NCBI GenBank assembly: GCA_014380625.1
Contig: JACMJL010000156.1
Location: 19,713-83,712, forward strand
Length of the DNA: 64,000 bases
Source: Clostridiaceae bacterium
GTDB taxonomy: Bacteria; Bacillota; Clostridia; Clostridiales; Clostridiaceae
Direction: 5' to 3'
In this document: positions 9,940 to 19,316 of the stretch, in pieces
Layout: every line of letters begins with the position of its first letter
Position numbering within the stretch: position 1 is the first letter of the stretch
Made by a program: the position numbers and the translations under genes
The notes under the pieces: model-generated
What the model saw: only the letters and a program-made list of their open reading frames with translations
Told to the model about the DNA's origin: nothing
Database searches by the model: none

Positions 9940-11013
9940 ATGAAAAGAATACTTTATTTAGGCTGGCTTGGTTTTAATAATATAGGAGATGAATTAATGT
10001 GGGAGATCTTTAATGATTTGTGTAGTGAATATCTAGATCTCTCTAAGTATGAAATTATACCCTCCAATTTTTGTGTGAATATAAAAGACACAGCACAATA
10101 TGATATCATAATATTAGGAGGGGGCTCCCTCTTCCTTCCAGGGTTTATTGAAATTCTCCATGAGTGCATTAAGCAAGGAAAACAGGTTCTAATATGGGGA
10201 AGTGGTTATGATTGGGCAGATAAATCCTATATTAAAATAATAGAAGACGCTAAGATACCATCTTATCTATTTAATGACAATACAGAAATGCTATTAATTA
10301 ATCTTGTAAATAAAGTAAGTTATATTGGTGTAAGAGGACCTTTGACCTATGCTTTACTAAAGTCAGTAAACGTAAATATAAATAAAGTTGAAATTAGTGG
10401 AGACCCAGGTTTGCTCATAAAGTCTAAAATAATACCCGATTTTTCTCCTGTCTTGGAATGGAAGGATAATGAGAAAATAATAGGAATAAATTGGGGAACC
10501 TCAGAGAACAGAATATATGGACAGAATGAAAGTGACTTGGAGGATCAATTAGCCTGCACCTGCAAAACTCTTTTAAAACAGGGCTATAAAATCTATATGT
10601 TTGTTTTATGGGGAAGAGATGTAGAGGCTAGCAAGAGACTATATAATAAAATTGATTGTTATACGGACATTATACTAGACACAAATATTTATGCTGGTGG
10701 TGAATTATTAAGCATCTTAAAGCAATTCTCATTTTCAATAAACTTTAAATTACATGCTAATGTTTTATCCACCGTAGCTGAAATCCCTTTTGTTTGTTTA
10801 GCGTATAGATTTAAATGTTTTGATTATGTAAAATCCCTAGATTTAGAGGATTTAATAGTAGCTACAGATTCAAATTCAATACAACAGGATATACTGAAAA
10901 CTATAGCTTATATCGTTTCAAATGAAGTAATGATAAAACAAAAGCTGGTTAGCTATATGAGTTTATATAAACAAAGATTAATGACCCCATTTTTAAATTC
11001 TTTAATTAAGTAA
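9940..11013 (+). CDS. Polysaccharide pyruvyl transferase (CsaB/WcaK family)
   Basis: Transfers pyruvate from phosphoenolpyruvate to a sugar of a surface polysaccharide, which adds negative charge and in CsaB systems anchors SLH proteins. The ATG at 9940 follows a GGAGGT site; longer in-frame starts run back into the previous gene. The 357-residue protein shows the family landmarks: GFNNIGDELM near the start, ILGGGSLF, GVRGPLTY, SGDPGLL and FKLHANVLSTVAE near the end. It sits directly behind a GT2-GT4 enzyme, so its substrate is probably the glycan that enzyme builds. No SLH-domain protein is in the window. Confidence 0.87.
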   Translation: MKRILYLGWLGFNNIGDELMWEIFNDLCSEYLDLSKYEIIPSNFCVNIKDTAQYDIIILGGGSLFLPGFIEILHECIKQGKQVLIWGSGYDWADKSYIKIIEDAKIPSYLFNDNTEMLLINLVNKVSYIGVRGPLTYALLKSVNVNINKVEISGDPGLLIKSKIIPDFSPVLEWKDNEKIIGINWGTSENRIYGQNESDLEDQLACTCKTLLKQGYKIYMFVLWGRDVEASKRLYNKIDCYTDIILDTNIYAGGELLSILKQFSFSINFKLHANVLSTVAEIPFVCLAYRFKCFDYVKSLDLEDLIVATDSNSIQQDILKTIAYIVSNEVMIKQKLVSYMSLYKQRLMTPFLNSLIK

Positions 11014-11020
11014 CTAAAAG

Positions 11021-11057
11021 AACCTAACATTTGATAATTTCAATGTTAGGTTTTTTA
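11021..11057 (+). terminator. Rho-independent terminator
   Basis: Arms AACCTAACATT (11021-11031) and AATGTTAGGTT (11042-11052) form an 11-base stem followed by a T-run, 7 bases after the pyruvyl transferase stop. It may also serve the convergent gene at 11094. Confidence 0.85.
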
Positions 11058-11093
11058 GTTGCTTTTATCATGTAAATTAATGAAAGAATGCTG

Positions 11094-12998
11094 TTATGAT
11101 TTTAATATATTATAATATAAGCTAATTATTTCACTTGTGATTTTTCCTATTTCAAATTTCTCAATACACCATTTTCTACCCCATTTACCTAATTCCAATG
11201 ATCTACCAGGAAGGGCAATTAAATTTTCAAGACTCTTAGTTAGGATGCTATTATCAGCATCTGCTAAACCTTGGTGATCTCCGAAATATACATTCCACAT
11301 TTCTTCCTTATTTTCTTCACTTACAATGCCGACACAACCAATACTTCCAGTAGCAATTACTGCTCTTTCACAACTTAAGGCCTCTAAGGCAACTCTTCCA
11401 GTTCCAATAACTAAATCACTTTCTAGATAATATAATAATACATCATATCTTGCACCTATTACGTGAATTGCTTTTCTATTTAGTGATATGTTTAATTCTT
11501 CTGCCATCCTAATTATGCTCTTCTTTTTGTCGCCCTCTCCCATGATAATACAATATATATTGCTATTCTTAAGTGAAATTTCCTTGAACTTTGATAAAAC
11601 CTGCTCAGCTACAGCTCCTTTTCCCCAACCCAATCTGCTACAGTACAGGATAACAACCGCGTCCTCAGGAATACCTAGATTTTTTCTAATGGTTTTCTTA
11701 CCTTTGACAGGTTTAAAAGTCTCCGTATCAATGCCATTAGCAATTACTTTAAGTATCCCTTGAAATTTAGTCTCAAGGCTTTCAAGAAAAAGGTTTCTTA
11801 CAGGATTACTAACGGCGATAATTGCTTTTGCGTTAATACAAGTAGCCAATAAAATTTCTTTTGAATAAAACATTCCATGTAGGGTTATGAGGTAGGAGAT
11901 ATTGTATCTTTTATAGATTTCTGCACCTAACTCCATACTCTTAATTAAATGACAGTGAAGTAAATTAATTCTTTCAATATCTATAAGGTGTTTTAACCCT
12001 TCAAGTGCCTTTAATTTTATATTTATTGAAATCCTAAAAGTCTTTATTCCATGTAGCTTAAATAATTCTTCGGCAATACCTCCCGAACTTGCTATAACAA
12101 TATATACCCCCATTTTTATTAAGGCTTTAGTTAGGTTAAAAATGTAGGTTTCAGTACCACCAATATTAAGTTCATCAACAAGCATTAGTACTCGAAAAAT
12201 GCTGGATTGGCTGGAATGTAGCTTTTCTACTTTAAGGGATACCAATTCCTTATGAAATTCTCTGAATTTTATACTATTGGTTAATTCCATATCATCAAAA
12301 GCAGCTCTTAAAAAAACTTTTGGATCTATATTATTAATATTATGATAAGCGTTTCTATGTCTACGATAGTAATAAAGAACTTTATCTATTTTTTCAATAC
12401 TTCCTTCTTTCAATAGATTTAATACTATTTTAATCTCATCTTCAAAACTCGGTTTTGTATTTAAAATACTATTATTTCTAAAAAGATCCCTTCGTATCAT
12501 TATAGTGGGAAAAATAATAGGGTAGTTACCTCTAAGGAAAGCATCATCAATATCTTCTTTAGTTTTATAAAAGTTTTGTACTCTATTTATATTTTTGCAT
12601 TGTCTTTTATAACTAGAGTCCTTGGTAAAAGCTTTTATACAACAGGATACCATTCCTACCTCATTATGTTCTTCAAGATACCTTACCTGAAGTTCAACAC
12701 GTTTTGGTAAACTGATATCATCTGGATCATGTCTAATTATATAGTGGCCTCTTGATAAGTTAAGTCCAGTAGAAAAGGCTTCAAGCATTCCTAAATCTGT
12801 AGCTAGCTTTACTAAATGAATTCTTGGATCATTAAATTTATTTACTATTTCATAAATTTTTTTTAGTGGGTCATAAGCTAAGATAATTAATTCCCAATGC
12901 TTATAGGACTGTTTACATATACTTCTAACACTGTCTTTAAGGTACTCCTCACTAATAATTGGCATGATTAGACTAACTAGTTTATCTATGCTTCTCAC
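11094..12998 (-). CDS. Two-domain glycosyltransferase (GT2 + GT4)
   Basis: 634-residue relative of the enzyme at 8073 with the same order. The GT2 domain (VSLIMPIISEEYL, RHDPDDISLPKRVELQ with its DPDD metal site) is followed by a GT4 domain (NIGGTETYIFNL, VIANGIDTETFKP, YCSRLGWGKGAV, EALSCERAVIATG). The GTG at 12998 lies almost on top of its AAAGGAA site, so the true start is uncertain; the next in-frame ATG is 33 bases on and would cut into the first strand of the GT2 fold. It is convergent with the pyruvyl transferase. The two bidomain enzymes probably add different sugars to one surface glycan; this is inference. Confidence 0.85.
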   Translation of the reverse strand: MRSIDKLVSLIMPIISEEYLKDSVRSICKQSYKHWELIILAYDPLKKIYEIVNKFNDPRIHLVKLATDLGMLEAFSTGLNLSRGHYIIRHDPDDISLPKRVELQVRYLEEHNEVGMVSCCIKAFTKDSSYKRQCKNINRVQNFYKTKEDIDDAFLRGNYPIIFPTIMIRRDLFRNNSILNTKPSFEDEIKIVLNLLKEGSIEKIDKVLYYYRRHRNAYHNINNIDPKVFLRAAFDDMELTNSIKFREFHKELVSLKVEKLHSSQSSIFRVLMLVDELNIGGTETYIFNLTKALIKMGVYIVIASSGGIAEELFKLHGIKTFRISINIKLKALEGLKHLIDIERINLLHCHLIKSMELGAEIYKRYNISYLITLHGMFYSKEILLATCINAKAIIAVSNPVRNLFLESLETKFQGILKVIANGIDTETFKPVKGKKTIRKNLGIPEDAVVILYCSRLGWGKGAVAEQVLSKFKEISLKNSNIYCIIMGEGDKKKSIIRMAEELNISLNRKAIHVIGARYDVLLYYLESDLVIGTGRVALEALSCERAVIATGSIGCVGIVSEENKEEMWNVYFGDHQGLADADNSILTKSLENLIALPGRSLELGKWGRKWCIEKFEIGKITSEIISLYYNILKS

Positions 12999-13033
12999 TT
13001 CCTTTAAGTATTAACCAGTATTTTTGAAACCAA

Positions 13034-13079
13034 AAGGGGAGGTCTTAAAATAATTATTTTTATTTTGAGATCTCCCCTT
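13034..13079 (-). terminator. Hairpin between the small unknown gene and the glycosyltransferase
   Basis: 20-base arms at 13034-13053 and 13060-13079 pair fully when two G-U pairs are allowed; the GC core is AAGGGGAG. It follows the stop of the minus-strand gene at 13089 by 10 bases. Confidence 0.65.
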
Positions 13080-13088
13080 AATATAACT

Positions 13089-13493
13089 TTAAAAACTCGA
13101 GTTGTAATCTCTATAGGCTAAGGGAACTAACTGGCGATATAATACAGTATTACCCTCACTGATAATTCCAGTATCACTAATTCCGAATATATTTACTATA
13201 GTGTTTTTTTTATTGATTATATTTAAACGTACCTCATAAAGCTTAACATCTAGAGAATCTCCATATCCTGAGGTCACAATTTTAATATCGCTTAATTTAA
13301 CTTCTATAGGATCTAATTGAACAAAATCTGCCGTTAAAAGAATTGGAGTACCATTACTCCAATCATAAACTTGGTATTTAAGAAACTCTGAATTCATTCC
13401 AAGGTTAACCCAGGATATTCTTATGAAGTCTGTAAGTTGAGCCCTTGTTAAAACTCCAGTTGTAAAATATCTTCGATTATTAAAAAGCCACAT
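13089..13493 (-). CDS. Protein of unknown function, 134 aa
   Basis: I do not recognise this protein. The ATG at 13493 follows AAAGGAG and opens MWLFNNRRYFTTGVL; a longer in-frame start at 13556 has no site. It has no signal peptide, membrane helix or cysteine, and is rich in beta-branched residues with alternating hydrophobics, suggesting a small all-beta domain. It lies between terminators at 13578 and 13034, so it is probably a single-gene transcript. Neighbours are the alpha-1,3-glucanase upstream and a glycosyltransferase downstream. A spore or surface role is possible but unsupported. Confidence 0.7.
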   Translation of the reverse strand: MWLFNNRRYFTTGVLTRAQLTDFIRISWVNLGMNSEFLKYQVYDWSNGTPILLTADFVQLDPIEVKLSDIKIVTSGYGDSLDVKLYEVRLNIINKKNTIVNIFGISDTGIISEGNTVLYRQLVPLAYRDYNSSF

Positions 13494-13577
13494 GTTATTA
13501 CTCCTTTCTTTATGAACCCCACCATATAATATGAAGATGAATTCATTATTGACCATAGAATTTAATAATATAAAAAT

Positions 13578-13616
13578 CTAGCTCTCTTCATCAGCCGAGC
13601 TGAAGAAGAGAGCTAG
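13578..13616 (-). terminator. Terminator of the alpha-1,3-glucanase gene
   Basis: Arms CTAGCTCTCTTC (13578-13589) and GAAGAGAGCTAG (13605-13616) are perfect complements. Read on the minus strand the hairpin follows the glucanase stop by 12 bases and is followed by ATTTTTATATT. Confidence 0.85.
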
Positions 13617-13628
13617 AAAGTTAGGGGC

Positions 13629-16600
13629 TTATGGATTCACAGTAATTGCAAAGGTTGTAGTAGTATTTTTTATTGGAGTAACTGTGCTTATAATAGATAA
13701 ATTGTTAAAGGTTGCAGAACCAACTGCAGGTCCTTGACCAGCTTCAGGGGCTTCATTTGCCCAAATCCCTATACCTGATTTAGCATCAAAAGCATCTCCG
13801 CTCTTCTGTGCTCCTGAAATTGTGATGTTATTGAAAACAGTGTCTTTAACTGGATTTTGTGCTACACCACCTGAGTAATTTGTTTGGAACATAATTCCGG
13901 AATAGGTAGGGTCAACGATATCTACATTACTTACACGGATACCTTGAAAAATTTTAGAGGCTGAGAATACCCATATAGCAGGGAAAACCTGAGTACCCCA
14001 GAAATGTCCTCCACAACGAACTAAGGATATATTATCTAGATTAGTTGTTGGTGAAGCACCAAATCCGTTCATTGCATAGCCAAAGTCAAGTGAACTAATT
14101 GTAACACCTGAGTAACACAAGGTATCTGCAATATAAATATTTTTGAAAGTGTTAGCATATCCACCATAAACTGCAATACCGGCTGCACGCCAGGTTAATA
14201 TAGTTGTAAGGTTTTGAAAGGTGTTATTTATTTCATCAGAACCACCACCATCGATGGCAGAGAATAATGCAAAGCTATCATCACCCGTTGCACGAGCTTC
14301 ACAGTTACTAACCAAGTTTCCACAACTTCCATTGGTCATATTGATACCATCAGCAAAGGTGTTACGAATTCGGCAGTTTGTAATTACCATATTGTCTGTG
14401 TTTAAACCCCAATACATACAAACTGTGTGTTCAATCCAAAGGTTGTCGATAGTGTCGCCAGAAACATTAGAGAAGTCAAAGACTTTACCGGGACCATCAT
14501 TACGTATAGTGTAGTTACCAAAGAAAGAGAAATTTGAGAAGGTAGATCCGTTTGCTGCTGCACTGGTAGAAAATCCTGCATCAGTGCCTGATTGATTTTG
14601 GTCAGTGCTTAAACGAGTATACCATGGACCAGCACCTACAATTTTTAGTGGCTTACTACCAACTTGTATTTTGTAGGATACTAAATAATTTCCTGCAGGT
14701 AGATAAACACCAACCATAGCAGAATTCTGATTGGCTGTATTAATTGCATTTTGAATATCTTGTTGTGTAAATCCTGCAGGGGTTACATACTTAGTTGGAT
14801 CAGGATTAGCTATAGGAGTTACCTGCTCTAAACTTATAAAGTCAATAGCATATTGAGAGTCGTTTGCAGCATCCTTTTGTAGCTTGATGGTGCTTCCGGC
14901 AGGAATACTTGAATTGAACATAATATTTGCTTCATCATAAATATGTCTAGCCGCACCTGCGCTAGGTCCATTGCTAGGAAGTGTTTCTGAACCATACAAC
15001 CAGGAATACTTGGAAGTAAGTGTGATTGTTTGATTGAAAACACCGTTTATATACACATTGAGGGTAGCGGTCTTTCCATCACCGCCAGTACCGTCAGGAA
15101 TTGAGAAACGTGTTACTAAAGTGTTTGTACTGGCTTTTGTTGTAAATTGAACATAGCTACCAGTTGAGTTCAAAGTCACTGCTTTTCTACCAGAAGCTTC
15201 GCCGGCCAAATCACCAATGATTCTATTTGGTCCTACTATGGATGCACCGCCGCCAATAGTTCCATCTTCAGCCTCATACATGTCGTAAGGCATATTGGCA
15301 CCACGCCCTACGAAGAAGGATTGTGTAGTGATATTGTTTGATTGCTTTATTAAGATCTCATTGCTATCTACAGCCAACTGAACTTTAATATTGTATTTTC
15401 CGTTGATAGCAGTAAAACTTCCCATACTGATTGGGCTTGTTGTTGTACCGGCAGCAATAACACCATTGTAGGAACCCGTAAGCGTTTTGATAACTGCATT
15501 CGTTATGGCATCAGTAAGTATAAGTGTTATACCATGGGCTCCACTTGCAGAAGTTATAGTGCCCTGGTTTTTGATGGAAACAGTGAAAGGTACAGTATTG
15601 CCAGCAGAAGGGTTACCTGGAGTCCAGCTAACCGACGCTGGCACAAGGTCTGAACTGGAAACTGGTGTAACCACTAGCGCGGCTACTTTTGAGAAGTTAT
15701 TGTTTGTTTCATTAATCTCAGCTGTTGTGTTTGAATTGTCTACAATTGCTTTTATTGTATGGTTTCCAAGGACAGAAGTCCAACTACTACCTCCAGAAAT
15801 AGTAGCAGTGCCTCCTACAGCTATAGAAGTTGTATTATTCAATGATGCTGTCACCTGAGTACCGTCAACTTGGAATACTAGGATACCTGCAGCTCCTGCT
15901 GCTGTTCCGTTATTCTTTACTACTGCACTAAAGTTAACTGCAGTTCCTTCTATAGGGCTTGCAGGCGTCCAAGTGATATCAGTAACAACTAGATCAGACT
16001 TTTGAACAGTTGTAGGTCCAACCGTAATGAAGTCTAAGTTGATATTTCCATTATCTTCAGTATCATATTTATATGCTATTGTGTTATTTCCTGCATTTAA
16101 GTTAAGCGTCTCAATCTTATTTCCCCAGGCATCCCAAGTTGCCAAATTAGGAAGCACAGTCTGTTTTACGTCATTACCATTGACGTAGATGCTCATAGTT
16201 CTGTCGCTGCCCATAGCATCTGCATACCTTAATGTTACATCATAATAGCCTGCAGTTGAAACATTGACAGTAAATAATGCTTGAGAAGAACCTGAAGTTT
16301 GAATACCATCTACGAAACCTGTACCAGTGTAACCTGAATGGTCAGTATTGATTTTTGCTCCGCCAGAAAGTGTAGCACTTTCTCCTTCATATTTTGTAGT
16401 ACTTCCACCACCTGAAATAAGCAATTGTGTTATACTAGTAAAGGAGTTATTTGTTTCACTACTTTCAGCTATGACATTTGTATCATCTGCATTTGCTGAT
16501 ACTGTATAAGTTCCTCCTACTGATGTCCAGTTTGCGGTTACCGTTGCTGTGCCGCCGGCTGCTATGGATGAAGTTGTTGAACCTGTTACTTTTGTACTTC

Positions 16601-17270
16601 CGATATTAAAGCCGACAACATTTATTACTCCTGCTGTTGTTGCAGTTGTTCCCAGGTTCTTAACTGTTGCTGTGAGAGTAATCGTCTGTCCTGCTGTAGG
16701 GTTCGCTGGTGCGAAGGTTAACGCGGTCACTGATAGGTCCGGTTGGAGTGTAGTAGTTCCGCCATATACTTCGAATTCTGCAACTTGCGCTCCAGAGCTA
16801 CCGCTGTTAGCGGTAAAGTTTAAGCGAAGATACCTTATACTTGTGTTTGTAAAGTTTATTGTTACTGTATTGCTGGTGTTTGGGTTAAAGGTATAGGTAG
16901 TTGCAGCAGTAATTGTACTAAAGGATATGTTGTCTGTACTACCCAAGATAGAAAAAGTCTGTGTTCTTGTAGCCCAGACGGTAGCAGGATTTAATTTCAA
17001 TACGACCTTGTTCACAGCCTGTGTACTACCAAGGTCTACAGTAAGGGTGTTGGGATATGAATTAGCTGCACCTTCCCAATAACTGTTAACATTACCATCA
17101 TTAGAATTAGTAGCCACATAAGTTTGAGTGTAGTTACTGGCAGTGATGCTCTTACCTTGTGCTAAATTAACGGTGTCAGCAAAAACCTCAGGTGACATTA
17201 TAACTACCTGTGAGAAAATCATCATTAAAACCATAAATAAGCATTTGATTTTTAAATTTTTTTGATGCAT
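13629..17270 (-). CDS. Secreted alpha-1,3-glucanase (mycodextranase), GH87, multidomain
   Basis: Exported enzyme hydrolysing alpha-1,3-glucan, a polymer of fungal walls and dental mutan. In order: signal peptide (residues 1-31, cut after VFA), discoidin/F5-8C domain (about 32-172), CARDB domain (about 177-283), CBM35-like domain (about 291-420), two more CARDB domains (about 426-655), another carbohydrate-binding beta-sandwich starting MYEAEDGTIGGG (about 663-815) and a right-handed beta-helix (about 830-1213). The helix has the GH87 stretches VCMYWGLNTDN, TFADGINMTNGS, ATGDDSFALFSAID and ILTWRAAGIAVYGGY. D974, D997 and D998 have the same spacing as the catalytic D1045/D1068/D1069 I recall from Paenibacillus Agl-FH1. 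A GGGGGG ribosome site precedes the ATG. The many accessory domains suggest binding to insoluble glucan. Confidence 0.88.
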   Translation of the reverse strand: MHQKNLKIKCLFMVLMMIFSQVVIMSPEVFADTVNLAQGKSITASNYTQTYVATNSNDGNVNSYWEGAANSYPNTLTVDLGSTQAVNKVVLKLNPATVWATRTQTFSILGSTDNISFSTITAATTYTFNPNTSNTVTINFTNTSIRYLRLNFTANSGSSGAQVAEFEVYGGTTTLQPDLSVTALTFAPANPTAGQTITLTATVKNLGTTATTAGVINVVGFNIGSTKVTGSTTSSIAAGGTATVTANWTSVGGTYTVSANADDTNVIAESSETNNSFTSITQLLISGGGSTTKYEGESATLSGGAKINTDHSGYTGTGFVDGIQTSGSSQALFTVNVSTAGYYDVTLRYADAMGSDRTMSIYVNGNDVKQTVLPNLATWDAWGNKIETLNLNAGNNTIAYKYDTEDNGNINLDFITVGPTTVQKSDLVVTDITWTPASPIEGTAVNFSAVVKNNGTAAGAAGILVFQVDGTQVTASLNNTTSIAVGGTATISGGSSWTSVLGNHTIKAIVDNSNTTAEINETNNNFSKVAALVVTPVSSSDLVPASVSWTPGNPSAGNTVPFTVSIKNQGTITSASGAHGITLILTDAITNAVIKTLTGSYNGVIAAGTTTSPISMGSFTAINGKYNIKVQLAVDSNEILIKQSNNITTQSFFVGRGANMPYDMYEAEDGTIGGGASIVGPNRIIGDLAGEASGRKAVTLNSTGSYVQFTTKASTNTLVTRFSIPDGTGGDGKTATLNVYINGVFNQTITLTSKYSWLYGSETLPSNGPSAGAARHIYDEANIMFNSSIPAGSTIKLQKDAANDSQYAIDFISLEQVTPIANPDPTKYVTPAGFTQQDIQNAINTANQNSAMVGVYLPAGNYLVSYKIQVGSKPLKIVGAGPWYTRLSTDQNQSGTDAGFSTSAAANGSTFSNFSFFGNYTIRNDGPGKVFDFSNVSGDTIDNLWIEHTVCMYWGLNTDNMVITNCRIRNTFADGINMTNGSCGNLVSNCEARATGDDSFALFSAIDGGGSDEINNTFQNLTTILTWRAAGIAVYGGYANTFKNIYIADTLCYSGVTISSLDFGYAMNGFGASPTTNLDNISLVRCGGHFWGTQVFPAIWVFSASKIFQGIRVSNVDIVDPTYSGIMFQTNYSGGVAQNPVKDTVFNNITISGAQKSGDAFDAKSGIGIWANEAPEAGQGPAVGSATFNNLSIISTVTPIKNTTTTFAITVNP

Positions 17271-17612
17271 TACTATACCCCCCGTATTTTTTATGAATCA
17301 TAATAAATTATCTCTCCATATATCACCCCTTTATATTTAATTTGGTCATATCACTCCTTTCTATATAAAGTTTATTCTATAGCAATTTACAAAATTTAAA
17401 GTAATAGACATCCCTGATTCCTCATGAGTAAAAGGTATGTGAGTAAAGGTTTTAATAACATGAGTATACTCCTGTAAATAATTTTACAAAAGTAGTAAAT
17501 CATGCTAAATGGTTTGTAAAACTATTTATAAGACGACAATAAAATTCACTAATATTCATAAGCAATATTAATGCCTTTAAAGTAGATAAATTTGAAATAC
17601 TCGAAAAGTAGA
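17271..17612. other. Intergenic region upstream of the alpha-1,3-glucanase
   Basis: About 340 AT-rich bases between the glucanase start and the rightward promoter at 17613. It must hold the glucanase promoter, but I could not pick out convincing -35/-10 boxes on the minus strand. No ORF with a ribosome site was seen. Confidence 0.5.
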
Positions 17613-17641
17613 TTGACAAGTAAAATAATTAAATATACAAT
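17613..17641 (+). promoter_or_regulatory. Near-consensus sigma-A promoter
   Basis: TTGACA (17613-17618), a 17-base spacer and TACAAT (17636-17641). It reads toward the 48-aa ORF at 17865 and the radical SAM gene, leaving a leader of about 215 bases. The leader shows no obvious riboswitch fold or terminator by eye. Confidence 0.6.
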
Positions 17642-17864
17642 TAACTAGAGAATTAAATTGTATGAAATTAAATTGAATCAAATCAAACTTAAAATTGAGT
17701 GGGTAAGCATCGATAAATAAGAAAAACAAGATGATAGAGTAGTTATAGTTGAATAAAAGATATGTTGAGTAGAGTTTTTTGTAACTAAGGGTTTTACTTA
17801 ATATTTTTTTGAAAATAAATCAATTGTATAAAATTAATTTAAAGTGTGAAAGGAAGTAATAAAT

Positions 17865-18011
17865 ATGAAGTTTTATGATTTTTGGGCAAAAAAAGATGAA
17901 TGGTCAAGAGGTAAAGATGAAAACGTAATTAAGAGATATGGACCAACACTAGACTCATTAAAAATAAAAGTTGATATCGAAAAGTTCTTAGGGCGAGGGG
18001 TAATATTGTAG
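17865..18011 (+). CDS. Small ORF (48 aa) just upstream of a radical SAM gene
   Basis: The ATG at 17865 has a good AAAGGAAGT site 7 bases upstream and the frame encodes 48 residues beginning MKFYDFWAKKDEWSRG and ending LGRGVIL. It contains aromatic and charged residues but no cysteine. It lies 81 bases before the radical SAM gene, behind the promoter at 17613. It could be a precursor peptide for that enzyme, a small regulator, or the N-terminal stub of a decayed protein. I do not recognise the sequence, and only its ribosome site and position support it as a gene. Confidence 0.5.
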   Translation: MKFYDFWAKKDEWSRGKDENVIKRYGPTLDSLKIKVDIEKFLGRGVIL

Positions 18012-18092
18012 CACTATGAGCCATAGCCTATGTAGATGAGCAAAAAAATAAAAAAATGTGTATAAAAAAAGTTAGTCATAGGAGATGAAGGA

Positions 18093-19199
18093 ATGAAAAC
18101 TGATTTTAGTTTATCTGAATATGTTAATACTGGAATTGAAAATATTGTAAAGGGTATAGTAAAGGCATCCTTTAAAAACCCAAAAGAAACTGCATTTGTA
18201 TTAAAATATGCATTAGCAAGTAAAGAAGCAAAAAAGAAGAGGGCCAGCTTTGAAGAAACCGAAGAGAACATTCCTGCCTTTTTGATTTCAAGTATAACAA
18301 ACAGTTGTAACTTATTTTGCACGGGGTGTTATGCAAGGCAAAATAACTCCTGTGGAGAAGGCTTAGGAAATAATCAGATGACTACTAAAAAATGGGAAAG
18401 TATATTCAACGAAGCAAAAGAACTTGGAATCTCCTTTATATTACTTGCAGGCGGAGAACCTTTGATGAGAAGAGATTTAATAGAAAAAGCAGCTGCGGTG
18501 AAAGAAATTATGTTTCCAATATTCACTAACGGCACAATGCTTCAAGAAGAATATATAAAATTATTCGATAAAAACAGAAATCTTGTACCTATGCTTAGTA
18601 TGGAAGGGGACAAGGAACAGACAGATGGTAGGCGAGGAGAAGGAACTTATGAAGTTTTAATGAATGTAATGGATGAACTTAAGAAAAAAGGCATCATATA
18701 TGGTGTTTCTATTACTGTAACAAATGAAAATTTGAAAACTGTAACAAGTAAAACTTTTTTTGATAAGCTATACAATAAAGGCTGTAGGGGGGTAGTTTTT
18801 GTAGAATATGTTCCTGTGACAGAGGCAACAAAACACTTGGCGCCAACAGATACTGAACGGGAAGTATTGGAATGTGAGCAGCAAAAACTTAGAGCCTGTT
18901 ATGAAGATGCCATTTTTATTTCCTTTCCTGGTGATGAAAAGTATTCAGGAGGATGCCTTGCAGCTGGTAGAGGTTTCTTTCATATTAACGTAGATGGTTC
19001 AGCAGAACCTTGCCCATTTTCACCATATTCTGATACTAACTTAAAAGATTGTACTTTGAGAGAAGCTCTGAAGTCACCATTATTTAGAAAACTTAATGAA
19101 ACAGGGATGCTACTTGGTGAACATGAGGGTGGTTGTCTTCTTTTCGAAAAAGAAAAGGAAGTTAAAGAATTAATTAAAAGAAATAATGAAGAAAACTGA
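18093..19199 (+). CDS. Radical SAM protein with SPASM/twitch-like C-terminus
   Basis: Iron-sulfur enzyme using S-adenosylmethionine to generate a radical. C72, C76 and C79 in CNLFCTGC form the CxxxCxxC motif, and LLAGGEPLM is the GGEP SAM-binding motif. Near the C-terminus a CX13GX4C pattern (CLAAGRGFF to SAEPC), then further cysteines in KDC and GGC, resembles the first half of a SPASM domain, closer to the shorter twitch form with one auxiliary cluster. The first 60 residues are helical and charged. AGGAGATGAAGG precedes the ATG. The family includes peptide-modifying and heme or cofactor maturases; the substrate cannot be read. The 48-aa ORF upstream is a possible but unproven substrate. 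Confidence 0.85.
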   Translation: MKTDFSLSEYVNTGIENIVKGIVKASFKNPKETAFVLKYALASKEAKKKRASFEETEENIPAFLISSITNSCNLFCTGCYARQNNSCGEGLGNNQMTTKKWESIFNEAKELGISFILLAGGEPLMRRDLIEKAAAVKEIMFPIFTNGTMLQEEYIKLFDKNRNLVPMLSMEGDKEQTDGRRGEGTYEVLMNVMDELKKKGIIYGVSITVTNENLKTVTSKTFFDKLYNKGCRGVVFVEYVPVTEATKHLAPTDTEREVLECEQQKLRACYEDAIFISFPGDEKYSGGCLAAGRGFFHINVDGSAEPCPFSPYSDTNLKDCTLREALKSPLFRKLNETGMLLGEHEGGCLLFEKEKEVKELIKRNNEEN

Positions 19200-19215
19200 T
19201 GAAATAAATAACTTT

Positions 19216-19253
19216 AAAACCCTGAATTTATTAATTGATTCAGGGTTTTCCGT
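19216..19253 (+). terminator. Rho-independent terminator
   Basis: Arms AAAACCCTGAAT (19216-19227) and ATTCAGGGTTTT (19238-19249) close a 12-base stem ending in T residues, 17 bases after the radical SAM stop. Confidence 0.85.
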
Positions 19254-19316
19254 TATATTAATTTATTTTAAACTTTTACCCAAAATAAAGTGTTATTACT
19301 TAAACTAGATTAAATC

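Noticed and set aside
15487..16896. Open frames of 115-123 codons on the plus strand inside the GH87 gene
   Set aside because: They mirror a repetitive Thr/Val-rich coding sequence on the other strand, lack ribosome sites and show unnatural residue mixes.
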